The translations under genes and the position numbers were made by a program. A DNA stretch of 8,856 nucleotides from contig JAEYDD010000006.1 of the NCBI GenBank assembly GCA_023404095.1, positions 1 through 8,856 on the forward strand. Reading direction: 5' to 3'. Below are positions 1 through 6,422 of this stretch, one piece after another (within the stretch, counting starts at the first letter, position 1; the number at the start of each line of letters is the position of its first letter). Origin of the DNA: Pseudomonadota bacterium. GTDB taxonomy: Bacteria; Pseudomonadota; Alphaproteobacteria; Rhizobiales; Rhizobiaceae. The notes below the pieces were generated by a model. It had not been told where the DNA came from, made no database searches, and saw nothing but the letters and a program-made list of their open reading frames with translations.

Positions 1-594
1 TGTTGATTCGTATTTCCAGTAAATACCTTCCCCACCGGCAGCGGCTCCGTCTTTGGTCTGTACGGCGATCCGTTTTTCGCCGGCCACGCAGCCCACTTTC
101 GGGTCTTGGAAAGCAAGTACGATTTCCCGTATTGCCTCCCGGTTTACCATGGTGTTGGCATCCGTAAAGACGACGAGCGGAGTGTCCACCAGCGTCATTC
201 CACGTGTCATTGCGGCTGTCTTACCCTGTCGTAGGGGTTGGAAGTGTACGGTCGCTTTTCCCTGCCAACGGGTTTGCAGTCGTTCGTTTGTACTGTCGTC
301 GCTTCCGTCTGTCACCCATACGATATGCAGTTTGTCCGCAGGGTAGTCCAGTTCAAGACTGTTCTCCATCTTTTCGTCTACAACATCTTCTTCGTTGAAT
401 GCTGTAATGAAGAGAGTCACTTCCGGCAAACCAGCGTCCGATGCCGGCAACGAACGCTTCACAGGTTTCACGAAAAGTTCTTTCAACTTGACGAGAACGT
501 AAAGCACAATTCCGTAGCCCAGATAGGTGTAGAACACAATGAATAGGGCAAGCCAGAAAATAATTTCAAGGCAGAGGGTAATGGTTTCGTTCAT
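1..594 (-). CDS. Membrane-anchored GT2 glycosyltransferase, N-terminal part (runs off left edge)
   Basis: The reading frame opens at ATG 594 and stays open for 198 codons to base 1, so the C-terminus lies outside the window. Residues about 6-36 form one or two hydrophobic segments rich in Leu, Ile, Val, Phe and Tyr, an N-terminal membrane anchor. The GT2 fold follows: LFITAFNEED (61-70) is the first nucleotide-binding strand, VTDGSDDST (94-102) carries the first conserved aspartates, and FTDANTM (143-149) is the DxD-equivalent metal/UDP-sugar motif. KRQGK-like LRQGKTAAM (121-129) and IYWKYE (191-196) are typical of the processive-like CESA/IcaA branch of GT2. The expected role is transfer of a nucleotide sugar to a glycan or lipid-linked acceptor at the inner face of the cytoplasmic membrane. 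The gene starts 49 bp after the acyltransferase fusion gene, behind an AT-rich leader without a Shine-Dalgarno motif. Family is secure; sugar, acceptor and processivity cannot be told. The missing part should hold the Q/RxxRW-type motif and any further membrane helices. Confidence 0.9.
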   Translation of the reverse strand, partial: MNETITLCLEIIFWLALFIVFYTYLGYGIVLYVLVKLKELFVKPVKRSLPASDAGLPEVTLFITAFNEEDVVDEKMENSLELDYPADKLHIVWVTDGSDDSTNERLQTRWQGKATVHFQPLRQGKTAAMTRGMTLVDTPLVVFTDANTMVNREAIREIVLAFQDPKVGCVAGEKRIAVQTKDGAAAGGEGIYWKYEST

Positions 595-643
595 GGTTAA
601 TATATATTTATTACTTTTTCTGTGTCTGATTTTTATAAACCGT

Positions 644-3136
644 TCACTTGATTCGCTTTTTTAATTCCTCCTTTTTATCCGAGTCTTTTAGCATATTTAC
701 AAAATAGAGGGCATCCGCTTTAACAGAAGCATCTGCTGTATTTGCTTCATACCGTTTCACGAAGTTTTCGGCATGTTCTGTCAGATACTTCCTGCAATCG
801 ATATTGAGCATAATCCCATTTTCATAGTTACTATAAGACAGTCCTGTAACACTGCTTCCGGCCTCAAGGGAGGTAATATCTTCTTTCTTTATACCAGATA
901 GGTTGACTGTGAGAGAAGGATAATAAAAGTCTTCCTCACTGGGCAGATGAACGGTCAGTTTCAGTTTATGTTCATCTATCTTTGTCACTGCTGCTGTGCC
1001 GTGTGTACGATAGAAATTGTATTCATAATATTCTTCCTGGTTGGGTATCCACACGTTGTCCGCTCCCTTTTTTCCATAGTTATTGTTAATCCAGAGCAAC
1101 AGATCCGCCCAAGAAGCATCTGTGCCATGAACACCGACATTGATAGCCATTCGTTCTTCCGGTGATAATTGTAGCTGTTTGTCGATTTCTTTTTTCAGAT
1201 CCTCAATGGAATAGAACCCTCTGTTTAGTACCACCTTTTTTAAATCGTTTTCCGTTTTTGCCGGACATAGTGTTTCACCGTCGTTGGAAGTCATGGTCTG
1301 TATAGAAGAATGGACTTGTCCAGCGGTGATATATTCAGCAATTCCGCTTGGTTTAGCCAGCATTTTACATCCTCTGCCAGACAATTTCTCTTTGATGATA
1401 TTCAAGGCAATGTCGTAATGTTTAAGTAGGTTATCGACAGTGATTTCTTCATTATCTATATTCACATCATGTATGGAGATGCCTGTTCCATAGTTCAGCA
1501 TCTCTTTGACATCTCCCCATGTCAGCCCTGATTTCATGAAGAAGCGATAATATTCTTGCGTCTGTCCTTTGTAGATTTGTGTTTTGGCGTCCATCCATTC
1601 CCATTCCGGTGAGAGGGTGGTGGTAAATGAGAACCTGACTTCGTTTCCGGCTCCGTCCGTACTTCCCAATGTTTCACCAAGATAATAAATATCGGGTGGA
1701 AGGTCATCATATTGCAGGTGGCCGAGTTGATAATAATAACCGCTAGTCAAAGGTTTGCCATTGATGGCAGCCCACGTCCATGAGAAGGCGGCTTGTTTGC
1801 AGTCGTCTTGGGTAAGCATTAGGAGCCACGACTTATTGTATTTTAGTGCGGGAATAACCGTTTTTATGGTATTTTCTTCGGGCAAAGTGTTGCGGGTGTT
1901 GATTGTAATTTCCGCAGTATAGTTTTGGCTTTCATCCCCGAAAGGGTAGAAGAAGTCTGTGTCTACGATGATGTCTTTCCTTTGGGGAGAATTGTTGTTT
2001 CCTGAATTATCTTCTTTTTCATCGTCTTTGTCTCCTTGATATAAATTGATTTTTTTGATACAGGATACGTTAATAAGGCAGATTGCTAATAGCATGATGA
2101 CTGTTTTTGTTTTTCCTAAAAACAATAAGCTGCTGAAGCGTGTCATTTCCAACAGTCTGATTATTCCCACGCAGAGAAGAATCAATAGAATGGAGATAGC
2201 TGGCGTTATAATAAAGTTGAACATGAAGAACCCGGTGTCCAACAGGTTGAACCGACTCAATACGTTGCCTTCAATCAAGATATGTATGGTATAGATGCCA
2301 AGTGTATATGTGCCCACTTTTTCGATTGCACGGAAATGCGGACGATAGATACGTTGCAGTAGCAAGAAGATAAACAGGCTTCCTGCGAAACCGATCAAAT
2401 AGCGATAACAGATGATCGGCAATTTTTCCCATGGCGGATAACAAACGAACTTTCCTCCCAGATAATCGTACATACTCATTCCGGTGATGTAGATATAATC
2501 TTCTTTCTGATAGAAAGGGAGGAGTACAGCGAAAACGAGGAGTGAAGCGACCAGTAGTTTTCCCCGGTGTTTCATGATTACATCGATATATTTGTGCATA
2601 AAATACCCCATCCAAAAGAATGGATACATAAACTTGTCGAGGTGCAGACGTCCGTTGTCCGGCAATGCGAGGAAACACAGAAGCGAGATGACGAAAGCGG
2701 CTGTATCTTTTTTGAATATTTTCATGCTGACGATGGCAAGTGTGAAACAGATGAAAACGGAGCGTAAGAACCAGAAACGGGTGAATGTCTCTATAAAAAG
2801 AGATTTCAACGTTCCGGTTGGAGACGGGATCATTCCTTCATAGAGCATATATCCGATGTTGATTGCGACCAACACTAATGACCAGCCGAAACAAGGAATT
2901 ATTAACTGTTTGAATCTTCGGGTTACATTCGGTATGAGTGGCTTTCCGATGGATTTACTGAAAAAGAAACCGCTGACCAACATGAATATGGGCATGTGGA
3001 AAGAACAGATAAATTCATGTACCGGATTGGTCCAGAAGTCGTTGCCGTCTCCCATATTTTGGATAGAATGTCCCCAGACTACAATAAAAATGCAGATACC
3101 TTTGATGAAGTCAATATATTCTATTCGTTTTCCCAT
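644..3136 (-). CDS. Acyltransferase-3 / divergent polysaccharide-deacetylase-like fusion protein
   Basis: This 830-residue protein joins two modules. Residues 1-342 are an integral-membrane acyltransferase-3 domain: the N-terminus has the family pattern YIDFIKGI (7-14), WGHS (21-24) and FHMPIFMLVSGFFF (46-59), followed by about ten hydrophobic segments. Such enzymes move acyl groups, often acetyl, onto surface sugars. A further hydrophobic stretch (about 343-358) ends in INVSC (355-359) and a Lys/Asp/Glu/Asn-rich linker (360-388). The C-terminal part (about 389-710) reads as a divergent NodB-fold carbohydrate esterase: LTQDD (441-445) for the metal-binding TFDD motif, SIHD (554-557) for a His motif, KPSG (595-598) for RxPyG, and NVGVHG (666-671) for the late His motif. 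A beta-rich tail (about 715-785) follows. The acyltransferase call is firm; the deacetylase-like call is inferred from motif order. The start lies 6 bp after the upstream GT2 stop, with an A-rich leader. The protein is likely inner-membrane with its C-terminal domain in the periplasm, tailoring the glycan made by the neighbouring genes. Confidence 0.88.
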   Translation of the reverse strand: MGKRIEYIDFIKGICIFIVVWGHSIQNMGDGNDFWTNPVHEFICSFHMPIFMLVSGFFFSKSIGKPLIPNVTRRFKQLIIPCFGWSLVLVAINIGYMLYEGMIPSPTGTLKSLFIETFTRFWFLRSVFICFTLAIVSMKIFKKDTAAFVISLLCFLALPDNGRLHLDKFMYPFFWMGYFMHKYIDVIMKHRGKLLVASLLVFAVLLPFYQKEDYIYITGMSMYDYLGGKFVCYPPWEKLPIICYRYLIGFAGSLFIFLLLQRIYRPHFRAIEKVGTYTLGIYTIHILIEGNVLSRFNLLDTGFFMFNFIITPAISILLILLCVGIIRLLEMTRFSSLLFLGKTKTVIMLLAICLINVSCIKKINLYQGDKDDEKEDNSGNNNSPQRKDIIVDTDFFYPFGDESQNYTAEITINTRNTLPEENTIKTVIPALKYNKSWLLMLTQDDCKQAAFSWTWAAINGKPLTSGYYYQLGHLQYDDLPPDIYYLGETLGSTDGAGNEVRFSFTTTLSPEWEWMDAKTQIYKGQTQEYYRFFMKSGLTWGDVKEMLNYGTGISIHDVNIDNEEITVDNLLKHYDIALNIIKEKLSGRGCKMLAKPSGIAEYITAGQVHSSIQTMTSNDGETLCPAKTENDLKKVVLNRGFYSIEDLKKEIDKQLQLSPEERMAINVGVHGTDASWADLLLWINNNYGKKGADNVWIPNQEEYYEYNFYRTHGTAAVTKIDEHKLKLTVHLPSEEDFYYPSLTVNLSGIKKEDITSLEAGSSVTGLSYSNYENGIMLNIDCRKYLTEHAENFVKRYEANTADASVKADALYFVNMLKDSDKKEELKKRIK
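2060..2146 (-). other. Lipoprotein-like signal segment at the junction of the fusion protein
   Basis: Inside the fusion gene, codons 331-359 encode a stretch that would pass for a lipoprotein signal peptide if it were N-terminal. Met331 is followed by a basic n-region (Arg333, Lys342, Lys344), a hydrophobic core VIMLLAICLINV (346-357), Ser358, then Cys359 and Lys-Lys. The acyltransferase module seems to end naturally just before the core, around FLGKTK. Either this is the last transmembrane helix carrying the C-terminal domain out of the cytoplasm, or it is a relic (or a still-used start) of a separate lipoprotein gene. The reading frame is continuous, with no stop between the two parts. The segment is seen directly; its function is inferred. 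Confidence 0.5.
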
Positions 3137-3142
3137 ACTTGT

Positions 3143-3997
3143 TTATTTGTTCTTTATCAGATTGCTGTCTTCGTCTTTATATTCTTTCTTTTTAGTAAAT
3201 ATTCCCCCCAGTCCTTTCAGACCTTTGGCAACGCGCACTTTAAAGCTGTTGAACAGGCTTCCGTCAGCTCCCACCGTTCCATATCCTGTTACGGCGCGTG
3301 CTTTGCGGTTGCGGATAAAGGCTATTTTGCCGAATTGCTTGAGTTGCAGAGCAAGATAACCGTCTTCACCTCGGATGATATCGGTGCGTATGCCGGTTTT
3401 CCGTGCATACTCTGTGCGATAGGCAAGAACCAATCCACGCACACTAAGTTCGGGACGTTTGAATGATTGCATCCACAAGTGCAAATCGCGGGCAGCTTCG
3501 TAGATTTTCAGTCCCCATCGCGAGTGTTTCTCATCCGGAATGTAGCTCCATAAAGAGCAGACGGCCACAATGCCCGGGCGTTCGAGGGTGTTTACCATCA
3601 TTTCTACGTATTTCGGAGGGTACATAGTGTCGGAGTCAATATTGATATGATATTTACCTCGGGCATGGTTCAGTCCGCAAAGGCGGGCGAATCCGCAACT
3701 ATGTTGGGTTTCTGTATAATAAGGTACACCGCATTGCCGGAATATCTCCGCCGTGCTGTCTTTCGATTCGTTGTCTACCCCGATAATTTCTACAGGATAT
3801 TTGCATTCCATCTCGCTCAAAGACCACAGGCAGGCAAGCAGATGTTTCTCTTCGTTGTAGCCGATAATTGAAACGGTGACAAGCGGTTCATCACTTTGCA
3901 GCTTTGCAATATTCTGCCGCACTTCTTCAATGGCAGATGCGGGTGCTTCTGCAAACGGTTTTTCATAAACTTGTAAATACTTACTATACCAAATCAT
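3143..3997 (-). CDS. GT2 family glycosyltransferase (soluble, GT-A fold)
   Basis: The protein has 284 residues and no clear membrane segment, so it is probably cytoplasmic or peripheral to the inner membrane. After a short leader (1-38) the GT-A fold begins with VSIIGYNEEKHLL (42-54), the nucleotide-binding strand and loop. VDNESKDST (74-82) holds the first conserved acidic residue, GLNHARGKY (108-116) precedes the sugar-nucleotide motif DSD (121-123), and RGEDGYLAL (209-217) carries the ED pair expected to supply the catalytic base. The family inverts anomeric configuration using a nucleotide-sugar donor. The length fits a single-domain GT2. A basic, Gly/Lys-rich C-terminus (about 255-284) could help membrane contact. 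The ATG at 3997 is the first start after the repeat-filled 87-bp gap behind the GT4 gene. The stop is only 6 bp before the acyltransferase fusion gene. It probably adds one sugar of the repeat unit; donor and acceptor cannot be told from sequence. Confidence 0.9.
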   Translation of the reverse strand: MIWYSKYLQVYEKPFAEAPASAIEEVRQNIAKLQSDEPLVTVSIIGYNEEKHLLACLWSLSEMECKYPVEIIGVDNESKDSTAEIFRQCGVPYYTETQHSCGFARLCGLNHARGKYHINIDSDTMYPPKYVEMMVNTLERPGIVAVCSLWSYIPDEKHSRWGLKIYEAARDLHLWMQSFKRPELSVRGLVLAYRTEYARKTGIRTDIIRGEDGYLALQLKQFGKIAFIRNRKARAVTGYGTVGADGSLFNSFKVRVAKGLKGLGGIFTKKKEYKDEDSNLIKNK

Positions 3998-4013
3998 CTT
4001 TATAAAGGATTAA

Positions 4014-4096
4014 ATTAAGTATTAAGTATCAAGTATTAGCCATGTGGGATAAATGTACTAGCAGCCACGCTTAATACTTGATACTTAATACTTAAT
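4014..4096. repeat. 25-bp perfect inverted repeat built from 7-bp tandem units
   Basis: The arms 4014-4038 and 4072-4096 are exact reverse complements over 25 bp and are separated by 33 bp (4039-4071). Each arm is itself a short tandem array. The left arm reads AGTATTA, AGTATCA, AGTATTA; the right side reads TAATACT, TGATACT, TAATACT, TAATACT. The single T-to-G variant unit is mirrored in both arms. The spacer contains a further small pairing, GTGG (4044-4047) with CCAC (4065-4068). The transcript could form a long AU-rich hairpin between the GT4 and GT2 genes. The stem is AU-rich and no T-run typical of an intrinsic terminator follows it, so RNA stabilisation, processing or a cruciform are as plausible. 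The right arm covers the last codons and stop of the GT4 gene. It may be a copy of a dispersed intergenic repeat, but only one copy is in this window. Confidence 0.9.
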
Positions 4097-5245
4097 ACTT
4101 AAATTTGTTTCAAATAATTTTTTCCATTCTCGGGCAATATGTTCAATTTTAAAACGCTCTACGTCGGTGCGGGCTTGTATTCCCATCTTCCGGCGGACGT
4201 CTTCATGTTCTATCAGGTAGCAGATTTTGTCTGCCAGTCCTTCTATATCTCCATTTTCCACAAGCAGACCGTCTTTGCCATCGGTGATGATGTCTTTCGG
4301 GCCGCAGGGACACGTGAACGATACGGGTGGTACTCCACACGCCATTGCTTCGATGATCACCATGCCGAATCCTTCGAAACGTGAGGACAGAACAAAGATG
4401 GAACTTTCACAATATTTCTCAACAATATTCTGCACGTTATGTTCCAGGATACAGTTGGAGGTGATTCCGAGTTCGTCAATCTGCCGCTGGAGTTGCTCTC
4501 TCATGCCATCGCCGTAGATTCGTAATACCCAGTCCGGATGTTTCTTGCTGACGATGCTCCATGCGGGGATAAGTCGGTCAAATCCTTTCTGCGGCACATA
4601 TCTGCCTACTGCGATTACTTGTTTCCGTAATCCGTCGGACTGACGTTCGGGGAAGAAAGGAAGCGGATTATAGATTACTTTTACATTATCGAGTTCCGTC
4701 CATTCAGCGGCATCTTCGTGGCTAAGCACAATGAAATTCCGCAGTTGTTTCAATTGGCGGATGAGTTGGTGCCGCCAGTATTTCTTACCTAATTTTTTGA
4801 GGAATCCCGGTAGACGGTTGTTGTTGAAATCCCGATAGTTGGATTTGTTAAAATGTATCTCTCCCAACTTGACACTGCCGTCTTTCATTTGGTTGATGAA
4901 GTTGATGTCGCGGCGGAGAAGGGAGATTGTGATGTCCGGACGGATTTTACATAGACATTCGTTCAGCCTTTTCTTGAATAGCCGTTGCTTGGTGCTGTAT
5001 TCAAGAATCCGTGCGAATAACGGGCGTCCGTATAATGCGTCGTAGTTGATGTCGAGTTGGTGTATGGTGATTGATGGGTGCAGTTTATAATATGGCTCCT
5101 TGTCTTTTCCGTCGGTAAGGATGATATGTATCTCGTAGCCGAAGTGCTCCGTAAAATAGTTCGCCTTTAGTGTGAGAACCCGCTCCATACCGCTGGGGTA
5201 ATAGAGAGAGGGGATACAGTAGGCTATTTTTATCTTTTTATCCAT
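4085..5245 (-). CDS. GT4 family retaining glycosyltransferase (GT-B fold)
   Basis: The protein has 386 residues, a normal length for GT4. The N-terminal Rossmann domain opens with IAYCIPSLYYPSGMERV (7-23), where the SGMERV loop is the usual acceptor-side glycine/basic motif. The C-terminal donor domain begins at VIAVGRYVPQKGFDRL (210-225), continues through LRIYGDG (241-247), and has the defining E-x7-E motif from Glu291 to Glu299 in EGFGMVIIEA. That motif is followed by MACGVPPVSF and the CPCGPKDII loop, then DGLLVENGD (325-333). These residues bind the nucleotide-sugar donor; the family retains anomeric configuration. There is no membrane helix, so it acts at the cytoplasmic face on a lipid-linked acceptor. 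ATG 5245 lies 38 bp after the upstream glycosyltransferase stop. Oddly, the last codons, including the TAA stop, lie in the right arm of the 7-bp repeat, so the original C-terminus may have been replaced. Donor sugar unknown. Confidence 0.94.
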   Translation of the reverse strand: MDKKIKIAYCIPSLYYPSGMERVLTLKANYFTEHFGYEIHIILTDGKDKEPYYKLHPSITIHQLDINYDALYGRPLFARILEYSTKQRLFKKRLNECLCKIRPDITISLLRRDINFINQMKDGSVKLGEIHFNKSNYRDFNNNRLPGFLKKLGKKYWRHQLIRQLKQLRNFIVLSHEDAAEWTELDNVKVIYNPLPFFPERQSDGLRKQVIAVGRYVPQKGFDRLIPAWSIVSKKHPDWVLRIYGDGMREQLQRQIDELGITSNCILEHNVQNIVEKYCESSIFVLSSRFEGFGMVIIEAMACGVPPVSFTCPCGPKDIITDGKDGLLVENGDIEGLADKICYLIEHEDVRRKMGIQARTDVERFKIEHIAREWKKLFETNLSIKY

Positions 5246-5283
5246 CAGATATTGTTTGTTTTTTCAGATATATCTATGTGAAA

Positions 5284-6402
5284 TCAGATTTCGGTTTCAT
5301 GAATGACTTTTCTCATTTGTGCTGTCCATGACAGTGCTCTGACCGTTTCGCGTATCTCCGGTGGAGACATTTGTTGAGAGCGTTGGAAGTTTATCAGTCC
5401 GCAAATGTCGATGGGCGATTCATCCGGTGGCACTTTCCATACATAAGGCATCCGGTCGAAATCTTCGTCCGTTTCCGAGTAGGTGAACGAAAGCCCTCGT
5501 GCGGCATATTCACGGTTTTTTAGTGTTTTGATGTAGGTGATTCCGCTCCGGTGACGTCCCAGGCTGCCTATGGCAAAATCTGCTTTTTCAAATTGTTCGT
5601 CCAGTTTGTCACTGTGTAGGGGGCCGTGCAGGATGACGTACGGTTCCAGATGGTTGTCGCGGATGGCAGGCAGTATTTCTTCCTGTTCGCGTATGCCGGA
5701 CAGGGGACCTACGATGTGGAAATAAACTTTGTATTCCGGATTTGTACGGTAGTATTCGGCTAGTCCGTGTATCAACCGGTCGAATCCGTGCCAGTAGTGC
5801 ACTTCGGCCACTCCAATCAGATGAAGTTCGCGTGAGGTGTCGTTCATCGTTCGTTTGATAGGGATTGCTTCGAAGTCTATTCCGTTGGAGATCCGTATCG
5901 TTTTTCCTCCAAAAATATGTTCGGCGTTGGAGAAGGTGACGATACCGTCCAGCTCTTTGGCTAGCCGGTGGCGGAAACAGCGGTCGATGGCGAGATTGAA
6001 TTTCATCGACCATGCCACATATTCCTGATCGTAAGGATAGGTAGGTATTTCCATTACCACTTTCGCTCCCATCCGTTTCAATTTTCTGACTAGTTGCAGG
6101 GTGAACGGGCTTGCGTTGTGAAAGGAACGCATATATATAAATTCTATTTTCTCGCGGCGTACATATTCAGTGATGGGGGAGTAGTAGACACGTTTCCATA
6201 TCTTTGCAGTGAATCCGGTTCCGAAATCGGCAATGACTTCGTCGTCTATTATCCATCGGCGCTCACCGTTGGGAGTGGTTTGATAGTAACAGGTACGCAC
6301 GTCCAATCCGCACTCTTTGAGGGCTTTTACCTGATAATGTATTTTTTTACTTATTCCATTCGCTTTATCAAAGCCGTGGAACATAAGAAATAAGGCTTTC
6401 AT
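5284..6402 (-). CDS. Glycosyltransferase, GT4-like (GT-B fold)
   Basis: Starting at ATG 6402 the protein has 372 residues. A TTG at 6420 would add six residues (with RQQQR) but sits immediately after the flippase stop, and the ATG gives the expected beta-strand start MKALFLMFHGFDKANGISKKI. That start matches other GT-B enzymes, whose first strand ends in a Gly-rich acceptor loop. The N-domain continues through FIYMRSFHNASPF (88-100) and VVMEIPTYPYDQE (115-127), then TFSNAEHIF (156-164) and RISNGIDFE (170-178), which mark the inter-domain region. The C-domain begins with LIGVAEVHYWHGFDRLI (195-211) and has HIVGPL (229-234) and a donor-site region FAIGSLGRHRSGI (276-288). That region replaces the canonical GT4 EGFG block with a GRHRSG/TYIKTLKNREYAARG pattern. 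It is therefore a divergent GT4-like enzyme, probably cytoplasmic. It follows the flippase gene by about 20 bp. The sugar transferred cannot be inferred. Confidence 0.9.
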   Translation of the reverse strand: MKALFLMFHGFDKANGISKKIHYQVKALKECGLDVRTCYYQTTPNGERRWIIDDEVIADFGTGFTAKIWKRVYYSPITEYVRREKIEFIYMRSFHNASPFTLQLVRKLKRMGAKVVMEIPTYPYDQEYVAWSMKFNLAIDRCFRHRLAKELDGIVTFSNAEHIFGGKTIRISNGIDFEAIPIKRTMNDTSRELHLIGVAEVHYWHGFDRLIHGLAEYYRTNPEYKVYFHIVGPLSGIREQEEILPAIRDNHLEPYVILHGPLHSDKLDEQFEKADFAIGSLGRHRSGITYIKTLKNREYAARGLSFTYSETDEDFDRMPYVWKVPPDESPIDICGLINFQRSQQMSPPEIRETVRALSWTAQMRKVIHETEI

Positions 6403-6422
6403 TCTTTGTTGTTGTCTCAAAT

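Noticed and set aside
53..546. Plus-strand frames at the left end
   Set aside because: They are antisense to the partial GT2 gene at 1-594, whose minus-strand frame carries clear GT2 motifs.
595..643. Possible promoter in the 49-bp gap before the GT2 gene at the left edge
   Set aside because: No Bacteroides-type TAnnTTTG -7 box with a TTTG -33 box was found on the minus strand; the AT-rich sequence is better read as a normal leader for translation.
2271..2678. Minus-strand frame of 135 codons within the acyltransferase gene
   Set aside because: It lies wholly inside the acyltransferase-3 domain in another frame, is rich in Arg, Pro and His as expected of a shadow frame, and shows no family motif.
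2856..3466. Two overlapping plus-strand frames of 167 and 156 codons
   Set aside because: Both are antisense to well-supported genes (the acyltransferase start and the GT2 end), have no recognisable domain, and would need opposite-strand transcription for which no promoter is seen.
4014..4096. The inverted repeat as an intrinsic terminator, or as a CRISPR array
   Set aside because: The stem is AU-rich rather than GC-rich and is not followed by a T-run in the direction of transcription, so a classical terminator is not supported. The units are 7 bp without spacers, so it is not CRISPR.
5266..5275. Ten-base palindrome AGATATATCT in the 38-bp gap before the GT4 gene
   Set aside because: A short AT-rich palindrome in an AT-rich gap is expected by chance, and there is no second copy or promoter motif to support an operator.
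5609..6013. Minus-strand frame of 134 codons inside the GT4-like gene
   Set aside because: It is a shadow of the glycosyltransferase frame, with Arg/Pro/His-rich composition and no independent start region.
6403..6420. TTG start at 6420 for the GT4-like gene
   Set aside because: It would add MRQQQR before the conserved first strand and sits directly at the flippase stop; the ATG at 6402 is the better start, with an A-rich leader.
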